14,144 nt of DNA from contig PUNU01000040.1 of NCBI GenBank assembly GCA_003551865.1, positions 1-14,144 on the forward strand, in the 5' to 3' direction. Position 1 is the stretch's first letter; every line of letters starts with the position of its first letter. The DNA is from Syntrophomonadaceae bacterium (lineage in GTDB: Bacteria > Bacillota_D > Dethiobacteria > DTU022). Under the pieces are notes generated by a model, which was given only the letters and a program-made list of their open reading frames with translations, searched no databases and had not been told where the DNA came from. The position numbers and the translations under genes are program-made. Below, piece by piece: positions 7,213-14,024 of the stretch.

Positions 7213-7789
7213 AATCGATATCCTGATCGCAGGCGTGGGCGGACAGGGCACCATCCTGACCGGGCGGATCATCGCCTCGCTGGCTCTGGCAGAGGGTCTG
7301 GATGTTAAAACCGCCGAAACCCACGGTATGGCTCAAAGGGGCGGCAGTGTAATCACTCATGTACGGATCGGTGAAAAAGTCTATTCCCCGCTGGTGCCCC
7401 GGGGAGACGGTGATATCCTGCTTTCATTCGAAAAGCTGGAAGCCCTGCGCTGGCTTCCTTTTCTTTCCCCGGGCGGAACGGTCATTGTTAACAACCAGCA
7501 GTTGGATCCTCTGCCGGTGCTGACCGGCAAAACGCCTTACCCCGAAGGCATCCTGGAAGAAATCAAAAGCAAAGTGGGCCGGCTGGTTGCAGTTGACGCC
7601 CTGTCGCTGGAACCGGTAAAACAAAACCCGCGCACAGTCAATACCTTTTTGCTCGGTATCCTGGCTTATTTTATGCCGTTTCCCGGGGATAAATGGCTGC
7701 AGGTGATGGAAAAAGAAATCAAGGCCCACCTGGTTGCAGTAAACAGTCAGGCCTTCGAGGCCGGCCGGCGGTTTGCCGGTGGTGAGTAA
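7205..7789 (+). CDS. iorB: Indolepyruvate:ferredoxin oxidoreductase, beta subunit
   Basis: A 194-residue gamma-type oxidoreductase subunit with the expected GVGGQGT loop (10-16), ETHGMAQRGGSV (38-49) and NTFLLG (146-151). It pairs with IorA to form the aryl-pyruvate oxidoreductase. The GTG at 7205 gives the family-like start MAKIDILIAG and has AAGGCGG 9 nt upstream. The earlier in-frame GTG at 7196 would abut the ribosome binding site. The gene overlaps the end of iorA by 8 bp in another frame, so translation is probably coupled. It is the last gene of the operon, followed by hairpins between the convergent transcripts. Confidence 0.94.
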   Translation: MAKIDILIAGVGGQGTILTGRIIASLALAEGLDVKTAETHGMAQRGGSVITHVRIGEKVYSPLVPRGDGDILLSFEKLEALRWLPFLSPGGTVIVNNQQLDPLPVLTGKTPYPEGILEEIKSKVGRLVAVDALSLEPVKQNPRTVNTFLLGILAYFMPFPGDKWLQVMEKEIKAHLVAVNSQAFEAGRRFAGGE

Positions 7790-7828
7790 GCCTAACCTGG
7801 ACAGCCGGCTCCATAAAATTTTTTTAAA

Positions 7829-7850
7829 GGGCACGCTTTTAAACGTGCCC
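7829..7850 (-). terminator. Hairpin at the convergent junction, terminator for the mttB-side transcript
   Basis: A perfect 7-bp GC-rich stem GGGCACG/CGTGCCC (7829-7835 with 7844-7850) with an 8-base loop. Read on the minus strand it is followed by TTTAAAAAAATTTT, a moderate U-rich tract, about 50 bp after the stop of the first MttB-like gene. On the plus strand no T-run follows, so I assign it mainly to the minus strand. Confidence 0.5.
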
Positions 7851-7858
7851 CCGTTTGT

Positions 7859-7885
7859 CCCGGAGCGCAACGGCTCCCGGTTTTT
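7859..7885 (+). terminator. Intrinsic terminator after iorB
   Basis: CCGGAGC (7860-7866) pairs with GCTCCCGG (7873-7880) with one bulged base and a short loop, followed by TTTTT at 7881-7885 and further T-rich sequence. It lies 70 bp after the iorB stop, between the convergent operons. Confidence 0.65.
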
Positions 7886-7902
7886 AATTTGTTTTTCAGT
7901 TC

Positions 7903-9384
7903 TTACCGCGGTCCAAGGGGCAGGCTGTCAATACCCAGCTCCTGCATTATTTCCCCGGTGACCCGGTCCAGTTCTTCCTCCCTCTCTTTGTCCAACGGGG
8001 CGGGGGTGTGAGTTTCGTTGATCTCCTCCACGCGTTCCTGTGCCCGATGGAAAACGTCCTTCTTTCCTCCTTCCACCCAGCTGCCGCGGTCCCTGCGGTC
8101 AATCACATTGGAAGGTATGTAGGGTTCTTTCTTGAAGTGGCTGAAGGTGTGCTCGGCTTCAAGGTAGGCGCCGCCCGGCCCCAACTCTTCGATCAACTCG
8201 ACAGCCAGCGCTTCGGGCGAGCAGTCAATGCCGCGGTGCAGGCGCAGGGCCATACCGCATATTTCATTGTCGATAACCAGTTTCTCGATGCTGAAAGAGC
8301 TTACAAAGTCAAGTGATCCGGCACCGGAAATCATGTTTATGCCGGCAAGCTGGGCAATCAGCCCGCTGATCCCGGTTTCCAGGCCGGCCTGCATGTCGAT
8401 GACCTTCGAGTCACTCAGGGCGGCGTAGGTATGGGTGGGCAGGCCGAAATACTTGCCCATCTGCGAATAGGCGGCGGCGATCATCGTGGCTTCGACGGCG
8501 CTTAAAGGCGTGGTGCCGAAGCGCATGTCAAAATGAACCGGCGCCCCACCGTAAACCACCGGAGTTCCAGGGTTCACGCACTGGGCCAGGACCACCCCAC
8601 TCAAGGTTTCAGCGGTGTGGACAACGACCGAACCGGCCAGGGTAACCGGGGTGGCCGCGCCGGGCATGGGCATGGAAACAGTTTCCATGGGCAGGCCAAA
8701 GCGGGCGCAGTCGATAATATTCTGCGAGCTGATTTGGGTCCATTTCAGGGGCGGTGACGGGCAAATATCAAATACGGCCACCGGCTTCTCCCTGAGCTGA
8801 TCTGTGCCGCCACCCATTGCAGACAGCATTTTGCGCATGTATTTGATCCCGTCTACGCTGAAAGCCCCGGTAATAACCGGTTTTGGAGAATTTTTCAGGC
8901 AGATATAGAGGCGGTAGCAGTCACCGATCGGCTTGGGAACATCGTAGCAGACTACAGAAGTGGACTGCAGATGGATATTGTCCAGGGCATCGTTAACCCG
9001 GCAGATCCGGGCCAGGTCTTTTGACTGCGAGCTGCGGACGGTTTCGCCGTCGGATTCAACGAAGCGGATCAACGAAGAACCCGGGTCGAAATGGATGTTA
9101 CCGCCTTCAAGGTTAGCCGAAGGCCTGCCGTCGCGGTCGTAAAGCTGGAGCGCGGAGGGCGTTTTTTTGACGGCATCGTCAACCATCTGCGGGTTGATTT
9201 TGGCCACTTTTTTGCTGTAATCAACGGCGGCGCCGTGATCTTCCAAAATTTTTAAGGCCTCTTCGGACTCAAACTTGATGCCGGTGTGCTCGAGCACCTG
9301 CAGGGCTTTTTCGTGGATTACCTTGATCTGCTCGTCGCTCAAGAGGCGCAGGGCCGGCTGTCCGGCAAAGCTATATTTTCCCAT
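7903..9384 (-). CDS. MttB-family corrinoid-dependent methyltransferase, non-pyrrolysine (paralogue 1)
   Basis: A 493-residue TIM-barrel methyltransferase of the trimethylamine methyltransferase (MttB) superfamily. Family landmarks are MPMPGAATPVTLAGS (238-252), NPGTPVVYGGAP (271-282), LSDSKVIDMQAG (323-334), SGAGSLDF (353-360) and ELGPGGAYLEAEHT (400-413). It is read through with ordinary codons and stops at TAA with no in-frame TAG, so it is not a pyrrolysine enzyme. Characterised non-pyrrolysine relatives demethylate quaternary amines such as glycine betaine, proline betaine, carnitine and gamma-butyrobetaine, passing the methyl group to a corrinoid protein. The ATG at 9384 has AAGGAGG 9 nt upstream. 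Upstream lie a repeat array and then the corrinoid-protein gene. The methyl donor cannot be assigned from sequence alone. Confidence 0.9.
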   Translation of the reverse strand: MGKYSFAGQPALRLLSDEQIKVIHEKALQVLEHTGIKFESEEALKILEDHGAAVDYSKKVAKINPQMVDDAVKKTPSALQLYDRDGRPSANLEGGNIHFDPGSSLIRFVESDGETVRSSQSKDLARICRVNDALDNIHLQSTSVVCYDVPKPIGDCYRLYICLKNSPKPVITGAFSVDGIKYMRKMLSAMGGGTDQLREKPVAVFDICPSPPLKWTQISSQNIIDCARFGLPMETVSMPMPGAATPVTLAGSVVVHTAETLSGVVLAQCVNPGTPVVYGGAPVHFDMRFGTTPLSAVEATMIAAAYSQMGKYFGLPTHTYAALSDSKVIDMQAGLETGISGLIAQLAGINMISGAGSLDFVSSFSIEKLVIDNEICGMALRLHRGIDCSPEALAVELIEELGPGGAYLEAEHTFSHFKKEPYIPSNVIDRRDRGSWVEGGKKDVFHRAQERVEEINETHTPAPLDKEREEELDRVTGEIMQELGIDSLPLGPR

Positions 9385-9413
9385 TAGGAAAAGCCTCCTT
9401 AAAATTTTTTATT

Positions 9414-9531
9414 CCCCTCACCCCGCCCCTCTCCCACCAGGGTAGAGAGAGTTAAGTTCGCTTCTCCCCACATAGGCTGGAGCAAAGTTCGTTTCTTCCG
9501 GCGGGGGGTAAAGTAAACTTCTCCCACCTTT
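9414..9531. repeat. Degenerate tandem repeat array upstream of MttB paralogue 1
   Basis: Starts 29 bp before the MttB-1 start codon. The first 29 bases (9414-9442) match 11786-11814 at 28 positions. Units recognisable by TCTCCC-like cores begin near 9430, 9463, 9494 and 9520 (spacings 33, 31, 26) and share AAGT(T/A)C-like tails with the array before the second mttB. More decayed than its counterpart. The CCTCTCCC/GGTAGAGA part can form an imperfect hairpin. Confidence 0.7.
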
Positions 9532-9600
9532 GCAATGTAAAACTGTATTATTGCTCGTAATTATCTGAAAATATAATTAACTAACATGTCCCGAAATTAT

Positions 9601-10251
9601 TTACCGCCCTAACAGGCCTTTGGCCACTTTGACCGCTTCGACGGCGTTTTCGGCAAACCCGTCGGCACCGATGGAATCGGCCCACTGCTTGTTTACGGGC
9701 GCACCACCGACCATTACTTTTAAGTTTTCGAGCAGTTTTTCATTTTTCAGCATCTCGATTACGTTTTTCTGCTCGGGCATGGTCGTGGTCAATAGGGCGG
9801 ACATCCCCAGTATATCGGGCTTAAGTTCTTTTATCTTGCCAACAAAGGTTTCGCCCGACACGTCGATGCCGAGGTTTACCACTTCGAATCCCGAGGCGGT
9901 CAGCATGGAAGCGACGATGTCTTTGCCGATGTCGTGGATATCATGCGCAACAGAGCCGATGAGCACTTTGCCCAGGATCTCGCGCGATTTCTGAGTCCTG
10001 GAAAGCTCCGGTTCCAAAACGGCAAGGGCTTCTTTCATCACTTCGGCGGCGGCGACCAGCTCGGGTAAAAACATGTCCCCGGCCTCGTAAAGCTCACCGA
10101 CTTCGTTAATCCCGGCGACAAAGCCTTCTTCGATGCACTCGAGGGGATCCGCTCCCAAATCGAGGGCTTTTCGGGCCAGGGCTTCGCCTTCTTCAATTTC
10201 CCCTTCCAGGACGGCAGTTTTCATTTCTTTAAAAAGTTGTGCTTTTTCCAT
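9601..10251 (-). CDS. Methyltransferase cognate corrinoid protein (MtbC/MttC/MtgC-like)
   Basis: A 216-residue two-domain cobalamin-binding protein. A helical cap (about residues 1-90, with LYEAGDMFLPELV at 54-66) is followed by a Rossmann-like B12 domain. This carries the lower-ligand signature D104-x-H106-x2-G109 within GSVAHDIHDIGKD, then S151-x-L153 and the G182-G183 pair. It shuttles a methyl group between the substrate-specific methyltransferase and a methylcorrinoid:tetrahydrofolate or CoM methyltransferase. It begins 17 bp after the stop of MttB paralogue 2, so the two are certainly cotranscribed; MttB paralogue 1 follows 216 bp later. GGGGG lies about 12 nt before the ATG. Being the only corrinoid protein here, it probably serves both MttB paralogues. 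Confidence 0.95.
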   Translation of the reverse strand: MEKAQLFKEMKTAVLEGEIEEGEALARKALDLGADPLECIEEGFVAGINEVGELYEAGDMFLPELVAAAEVMKEALAVLEPELSRTQKSREILGKVLIGSVAHDIHDIGKDIVASMLTASGFEVVNLGIDVSGETFVGKIKELKPDILGMSALLTTTMPEQKNVIEMLKNEKLLENLKVMVGGAPVNKQWADSIGADGFAENAVEAVKVAKGLLGR

Positions 10252-10268
10252 GGTTTTTATTATCCCCC

Positions 10269-11735
10269 TTATTTGGACAGCTCACGGTCGGCTTTTTCAA
10301 TAATCGAGGCAAATTCTTTCTTGAGGTCTTCTTCAAGCGGTTCCACCTCGTGGTTTTCGAGGATCCAGCGAGCCAGGTCGGTGGCCTCCTCAAAGGCGCC
10401 CCGGCGGCCGCTTTCTTCCCACTGCCCGTAGGGCTTGCGGTCATATACAAGGGGCTGCCAGATGCCGCGCATGTATTTGCGGGTATGTTTGTCGGCCAGG
10501 TAGTTTCCTCCCGGTCCGACTTTCTTGATCAGGTCGACGGCCAGGGTGTCATCGTCTACTTCGATGCCCTGTGAGGTTTTGGCGATGATGCTGTAGATCT
10601 CGGCGTCCATGATCAGGCACTGCAGAGAGAAAATCTTGGAGCCGTTTAAGGTGCCGGCACCATTGATGATGGAGGTGTTGGTTAAAACCGGCATCAATCC
10701 GGCAAAGCTGTTGTCAACGGCCGCCTGCCAGTCGGGCAGCTTGGACCCGGTGGCAAATCCACCCATGGCCAGGGGGATCTGGTAAAAGTGGCAAATTTCA
10801 CTGAAAGCGGCGGCCAGGAGGAAGTCTTCGGGCCCGCCGCCGGTGTAACCGCCGGTCCTGATGTCGATAGCGGTCGGGGCGGCGGCAAAATAGACCGGGG
10901 TGCCGGGGTTGACCAGCTGCATCAGCACCAGGGGGCTGACCGCGTCGACGGTGGTAACCACCAGGTTGCCGGCCAGGGTGGCCGGTGCAGTGGCGCAGGA
11001 CATGGGCATGGGCATAAAGCCGGTGGGGATGCCCCATTCAGCGGCGACCATCGAAGCCTCCAGGCTGCCGCCGTCCTGGCCCAGGGGGTCGGTGGCGCAC
11101 TGCATGTAAGAAAAAAGCGGGCGCCTGCGCAGGTTTTCCCGCCCGCCGGCGGCGGCTGCGGCCATTTCCAGGGCATAGCGGGCAATTTCTTCACTGATTA
11201 CCGTCTCCGGCTGAATGTGCATGGTAGTGCCCTCCATGCCGGCCTGTATCTCATGCAGGGGGCGGATGTGAGCGGGGATGTCCTGGGCGCTCACCGGCGG
11301 CCCCCAGATGTAGGAGATCTCGGGCAGGTAGTCGGCTATTTTGCAGGCATCGGTAATATCCTGCCGGTTGGAGCGGCGCAGTTCGCCGCTTGCCAGGTCG
11401 TAGACATCGACGGCACAGCCGTCTGTAGACAGGTATGAGGTACGATCGTCTATCCAGAGGTCATCTTTGGGATCGCGCCCGGCCAACAAAAAGCGGGTCG
11501 GTGCCTGGCGCATGGTTCTAATGACCAGGTCGGAGGGCAGTTTGGCAACCATAGTTTCGCGATCAACGCTGCAGCCGGCTTCCTCCAGGACGTCGAGGGC
11601 CTTGCTGGAAGGAAAGCGTACCCCCGTTTCCTCCATTACTTCAAGGGCGGCGTCGTTTATTCTGGCTATGTCGCGGGCACTTAAAACTTGAAACTGCAGT
11701 TTCGAAGTCGGCGGTTCGAACGGACGTTTTATCAT
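10269..11735 (-). CDS. MttB-family corrinoid-dependent methyltransferase, non-pyrrolysine (paralogue 2)
   Basis: A 488-residue MttB-superfamily protein, clearly divergent from paralogue 1. Shared landmarks are MPMPMSCATAPATLAGN (241-257), VNPGTPVYFAAAP (275-287), SKLPDWQAA (331-339), INGAGTLNG (357-365) and VGPGGNYLADKHT (406-418). It has no in-frame amber codon and ends at TAA, so it does not use pyrrolysine. The frame is open upstream to an ATG at 11780, but the ATG at 11735 is chosen: GAAAGGAG lies 8 nt upstream, and the 15 extra residues are hydrophilic and unlike the family. The corrinoid protein follows after 17 bp, making this the most likely direct partner. A regular repeat array precedes the gene, and kamA lies upstream. 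The substrate is unknown. Confidence 0.9.
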   Translation of the reverse strand: MIKRPFEPPTSKLQFQVLSARDIARINDAALEVMEETGVRFPSSKALDVLEEAGCSVDRETMVAKLPSDLVIRTMRQAPTRFLLAGRDPKDDLWIDDRTSYLSTDGCAVDVYDLASGELRRSNRQDITDACKIADYLPEISYIWGPPVSAQDIPAHIRPLHEIQAGMEGTTMHIQPETVISEEIARYALEMAAAAAGGRENLRRRPLFSYMQCATDPLGQDGGSLEASMVAAEWGIPTGFMPMPMSCATAPATLAGNLVVTTVDAVSPLVLMQLVNPGTPVYFAAAPTAIDIRTGGYTGGGPEDFLLAAAFSEICHFYQIPLAMGGFATGSKLPDWQAAVDNSFAGLMPVLTNTSIINGAGTLNGSKIFSLQCLIMDAEIYSIIAKTSQGIEVDDDTLAVDLIKKVGPGGNYLADKHTRKYMRGIWQPLVYDRKPYGQWEESGRRGAFEEATDLARWILENHEVEPLEEDLKKEFASIIEKADRELSK

Positions 11736-11785
11736 CGTTCTACTCCTTTCGTTTTTTTGGCAGCTATCAGCTTTGGACAAATGCC

Positions 11786-11931
11786 CCCCTCACCCCGACC
11801 CTCTCCCACCAGGGGAGAGGGAGTAAAGTAAGTACTCCCCCATCAAAGGTAAAAAAGTAAAACAAGTATTCTCCTACCAAAGGTAAGGAAGCAAAGTAAG
11901 TATTCTCCCACCGGGGGAGAGGGGGTAAAAA
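11786..11931. repeat. 34-bp tandem repeat array between kamA and MttB paralogue 2
   Basis: Four contiguous 34-bp units begin at 11796, 11830, 11864 and 11898. They share a core like TTCTCCCACC followed by GGGGAGAGGG or CAAAGGTAA and an AAAGTAAGTA tail. The first unit contains a perfect 9-bp stem CCCTCTCCC/GGGAGAGGG (11799-11807 with 11813-11821), loop ACCAG. There are no unique spacers, so it is not a CRISPR. The leading CCCCTCACCCCG (11786-11797) recurs before the other mttB gene. It sits 50 bp upstream of the MttB-2 start. Confidence 0.8.
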
Positions 11932-11942
11932 TGGTCAAAGCA

Positions 11943-13184
11943 TCAGTTTTTTTCCTTTTTAACCGACGGCTCAAGGGCTACGGCACGACCGTTAAGAAGT
12001 GAGGCTACGCCGGTGTCATAGAGGTTGTGGGTACCGCCGCAGATGCCGCAGGGCTTGCCCGGATCTACCTCTCTTTTCGGCTCGGTATAGGTATAGACCC
12101 CGCCTTCGAAATTGCGCAGGACCAGCCGGTGCGGGGACTGGCTGATCAAGTACTGGGGCATGACCGGAATTTTACCGCCGCCGCCGGGGGCGTCGACGAT
12201 AAAGGTGGGCACGCCCATGCCGCTGGTGTGACCGCGCAGGTTTTCGATCGCTTCAATTCCCGCGCTGACCGAGGTGCGGAAGTGCTGAATGCCCATGGAA
12301 AGGTCGCACTGGTATAGGTAGTAGGGGCGGACCCTGATTTTAAGCAGTTCGTGGCTTAGCTTTTTCAACACCTGGGGGCAGTCGTTGACCCCGGCGAGGA
12401 GCACCGACTGGTTTCCCAGGGGGATGCCGGCATCGGCCAGGCGGGCGCAGGCCGCCGCCGATTCTTCCGTAATTTCTTTGGGATGGTTAAAATGCGTATT
12501 GAGGTAGATGGGATGGTATTCGGCCAGCATTTTGCAGAGCTCGGGGGTAATACGCTGGGGCAGGACCACCGGGGTCCGGGTGCCAAAGCGAATTATTTCC
12601 ACATGCTCAATCGCGCTTAGCTCTTTTAAAATGTGCTCGATCAAATCGTCGGCAATCAAAAGACCGTCCCCGCCGGAGAGCAAAACGTCCCTAACCTGCG
12701 GGGTCTTCCGGACGTAATCAATGGCGGCATCGATCTGCTCACTGCTCCGTGCTTTATCGGTCGTCCCGGTCATACGGCGGCGGGTGCAGTGGCGGCAGTA
12801 CATCGAGCACTGATCCGTTACCAAAAATAAAATGCGATCCGGGTAGCGGTGGGTAATCCCTTCAACCGGCGAATCGATATCTTCATGGAGGGGGTCGGTC
12901 ATGTCCGAACCGGAATGCTCGACTTCCAGGGGCGCAGGTACGGCCTGTTTGCGGATCGGGCAGCTGCGATCCTCAGGATCCATCAGGGAAGCGTAGTAGG
13001 GAGTGATGGCCATGCGGAAGGTTTCCAGGCATTTTTCCACCCCGCCCGCCTCCTCCTCGTTTAATTCGATGACCTGCTTTAACTGATCCAGCGCGGTTAT
13101 GCGGTTGCGCACCTGCCAGCGCCAGTCGTTCCATTCCTCCGGGGTTACATCTTTCCACAACGGTATTTCCCGGTAATCAGGCAT
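11943..13184 (-). CDS. kamA: L-lysine 2,3-aminomutase
   Basis: A 413-residue radical SAM, PLP-dependent enzyme that interconverts L-lysine and L-beta-lysine. The SAM cluster motif is CSMYCRHC (C126, C130, C133) followed by R135, which binds the substrate carboxylate. PLP is held by K338 in DAPGGGGK. D294 (YQCDLSMG) and D331 match the two aspartates that bind the lysine side-chain amine in the Clostridium subterminale enzyme. They argue for lysine over glutamate as substrate. The C-terminus has C379 and C382, with C269 upstream, as probable zinc ligands; by my recollection one further cysteine of the clostridial site is replaced. AAAGGAG lies 9 nt before the ATG at 13184. No downstream beta-lysine catabolic genes (kamDE, kdd, kce, kal) are nearby. 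Confidence 0.95.
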   Translation of the reverse strand: MPDYREIPLWKDVTPEEWNDWRWQVRNRITALDQLKQVIELNEEEAGGVEKCLETFRMAITPYYASLMDPEDRSCPIRKQAVPAPLEVEHSGSDMTDPLHEDIDSPVEGITHRYPDRILFLVTDQCSMYCRHCTRRRMTGTTDKARSSEQIDAAIDYVRKTPQVRDVLLSGGDGLLIADDLIEHILKELSAIEHVEIIRFGTRTPVVLPQRITPELCKMLAEYHPIYLNTHFNHPKEITEESAAACARLADAGIPLGNQSVLLAGVNDCPQVLKKLSHELLKIRVRPYYLYQCDLSMGIQHFRTSVSAGIEAIENLRGHTSGMGVPTFIVDAPGGGGKIPVMPQYLISQSPHRLVLRNFEGGVYTYTEPKREVDPGKPCGICGGTHNLYDTGVASLLNGRAVALEPSVKKEKN

Positions 13185-13410
13185 TGCTAAGTTCTCCTTT
13201 CGCCATATTCTAATCCGGCGGAAAACCGGACTGCCAGTATTTGTGTCCCGACAGGAACAATACTTCAGTTACGTATTTTCATGGTGTTTTTAAACACTGC
13301 AGCCTCAGCTCTTGATCGTTTTCGGCTTCCGGTGTTAACCCTGGCTATTGTGCACAAAAGGATAGAAGCATGGGCGGTTTCCAGGCACAATCAAGGCCGG
13401 AAAGGACCTG
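13185..13410. other. Intergenic region between GNAT gene and kamA with small palindromes
   Basis: A 226-bp non-coding stretch that must hold the kamA control region if kamA is not read from the GNAT gene. It contains two perfect short palindromes, GTGTTTTTAAACAC (13284-13297) and TTGTGCACAA (13348-13357), each operator-sized. I see no convincing -35/-10 pair and no clear terminator. Confidence 0.4.
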
Positions 13411-13893
13411 TCAGCTCAGGGGGAGCTCGTAAACTACCGAGTTGGTGTTAAACCCGAGCTTCTCGTAAAGCCTGCGGGCGGCAGTGTTATTGTTAAGGGC
13501 ATTTAATTCCAGGCGGCTCAAGTTGTTTGCCCTGGCTGCCTTGATGGCATGTCTGATCAGGCGCTCGGCCTGACCGCTTTCCCGGTAGGCCGGGTCTATG
13601 ACCAGGTCTTCCAGGTGGCCGTACCAGTTGTTGCTCCAGGTAGAAAAATGCCCCAGGTGCAAGCTTATAGTCCCGGTTACCACGCCTTCAATAAGGATAA
13701 TAAAAATGAGGACTTTTTGGGGGTGTTCGACCACATAGCGAAAACTGCTCCTGAGCACTTCCGGGTCGGCCTGCTTTTGGTAAAATTCAAGCAGCAGGCC
13801 CCATAACCGGCATACAGCATCTTCATCCGCCGGTAGAGCCCGTCTGATTTCTATGTGTTCCTCTCTTACCTGCTTCATGGTGTCTCCGTCCAT
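13411..13893 (-). CDS. GNAT-family N-acetyltransferase
   Basis: A 160-residue single-domain GNAT acetyltransferase using acetyl-CoA. Motif A, the pyrophosphate-binding loop, is VIDPAYRESGQAERLI (98-113). Motif B is NTAARRLYEKLGF (136-148), and a beta-bulge strand is around VVTGTISLHL (71-80). Two starts are plausible: ATG 13893 with AAGGA upstream, or ATG 13878 with GGAG 5 nt upstream (155 residues). A longer in-frame ATG at 13980 adds an AT-rich, non-family N-terminus. It lies 226 bp upstream of kamA on the same strand, so acetylation of beta-lysine is conceivable. However, it is shorter than known beta-lysine acetyltransferases (AblB, about 270 residues by memory). Substrate unknown; GNAT genes often sit beside unrelated genes. 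Confidence 0.88.
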   Translation of the reverse strand: MDGDTMKQVREEHIEIRRALPADEDAVCRLWGLLLEFYQKQADPEVLRSSFRYVVEHPQKVLIFIILIEGVVTGTISLHLGHFSTWSNNWYGHLEDLVIDPAYRESGQAERLIRHAIKAARANNLSRLELNALNNNTAARRLYEKLGFNTNSVVYELPLS

Positions 13894-14024
13894 TATTTCC
13901 TTGCGCTCGTCACTTCTAATATTGTAACAAATAATATAGCGGAAGGTAAGTATTATTTCCAAGCCGTTAATTACAGGCACTGCAGCCCTCCTGCACGAAA
14001 TACCTTTGCAATTAATACCATTAT

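Noticed and set aside
10788..11438. Long plus-strand open frame (216 codons) opposite MttB paralogue 2
   Set aside because: It is Gly/Ala/His-rich and low in complexity, typical of antisense to a GC-rich gene; the minus strand carries the conserved protein.
7903..11735. Pyrrolysine-containing methyltransferases
   Set aside because: Both MttB-family frames are full length without an in-frame TAG and end in TAA; no pylT or pylSBCD genes are present.
11786..11931. Possible CRISPR array (regular 34-bp spacing)
   Set aside because: The units are contiguous and degenerate, without unique spacers, and no cas genes are nearby; it is a tandem repeat.
13198..13235. TCCGG...CCGGA hairpin near the kamA start as a terminator
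   Set aside because: The stem is only 5 bp and no T-run follows on the minus strand.
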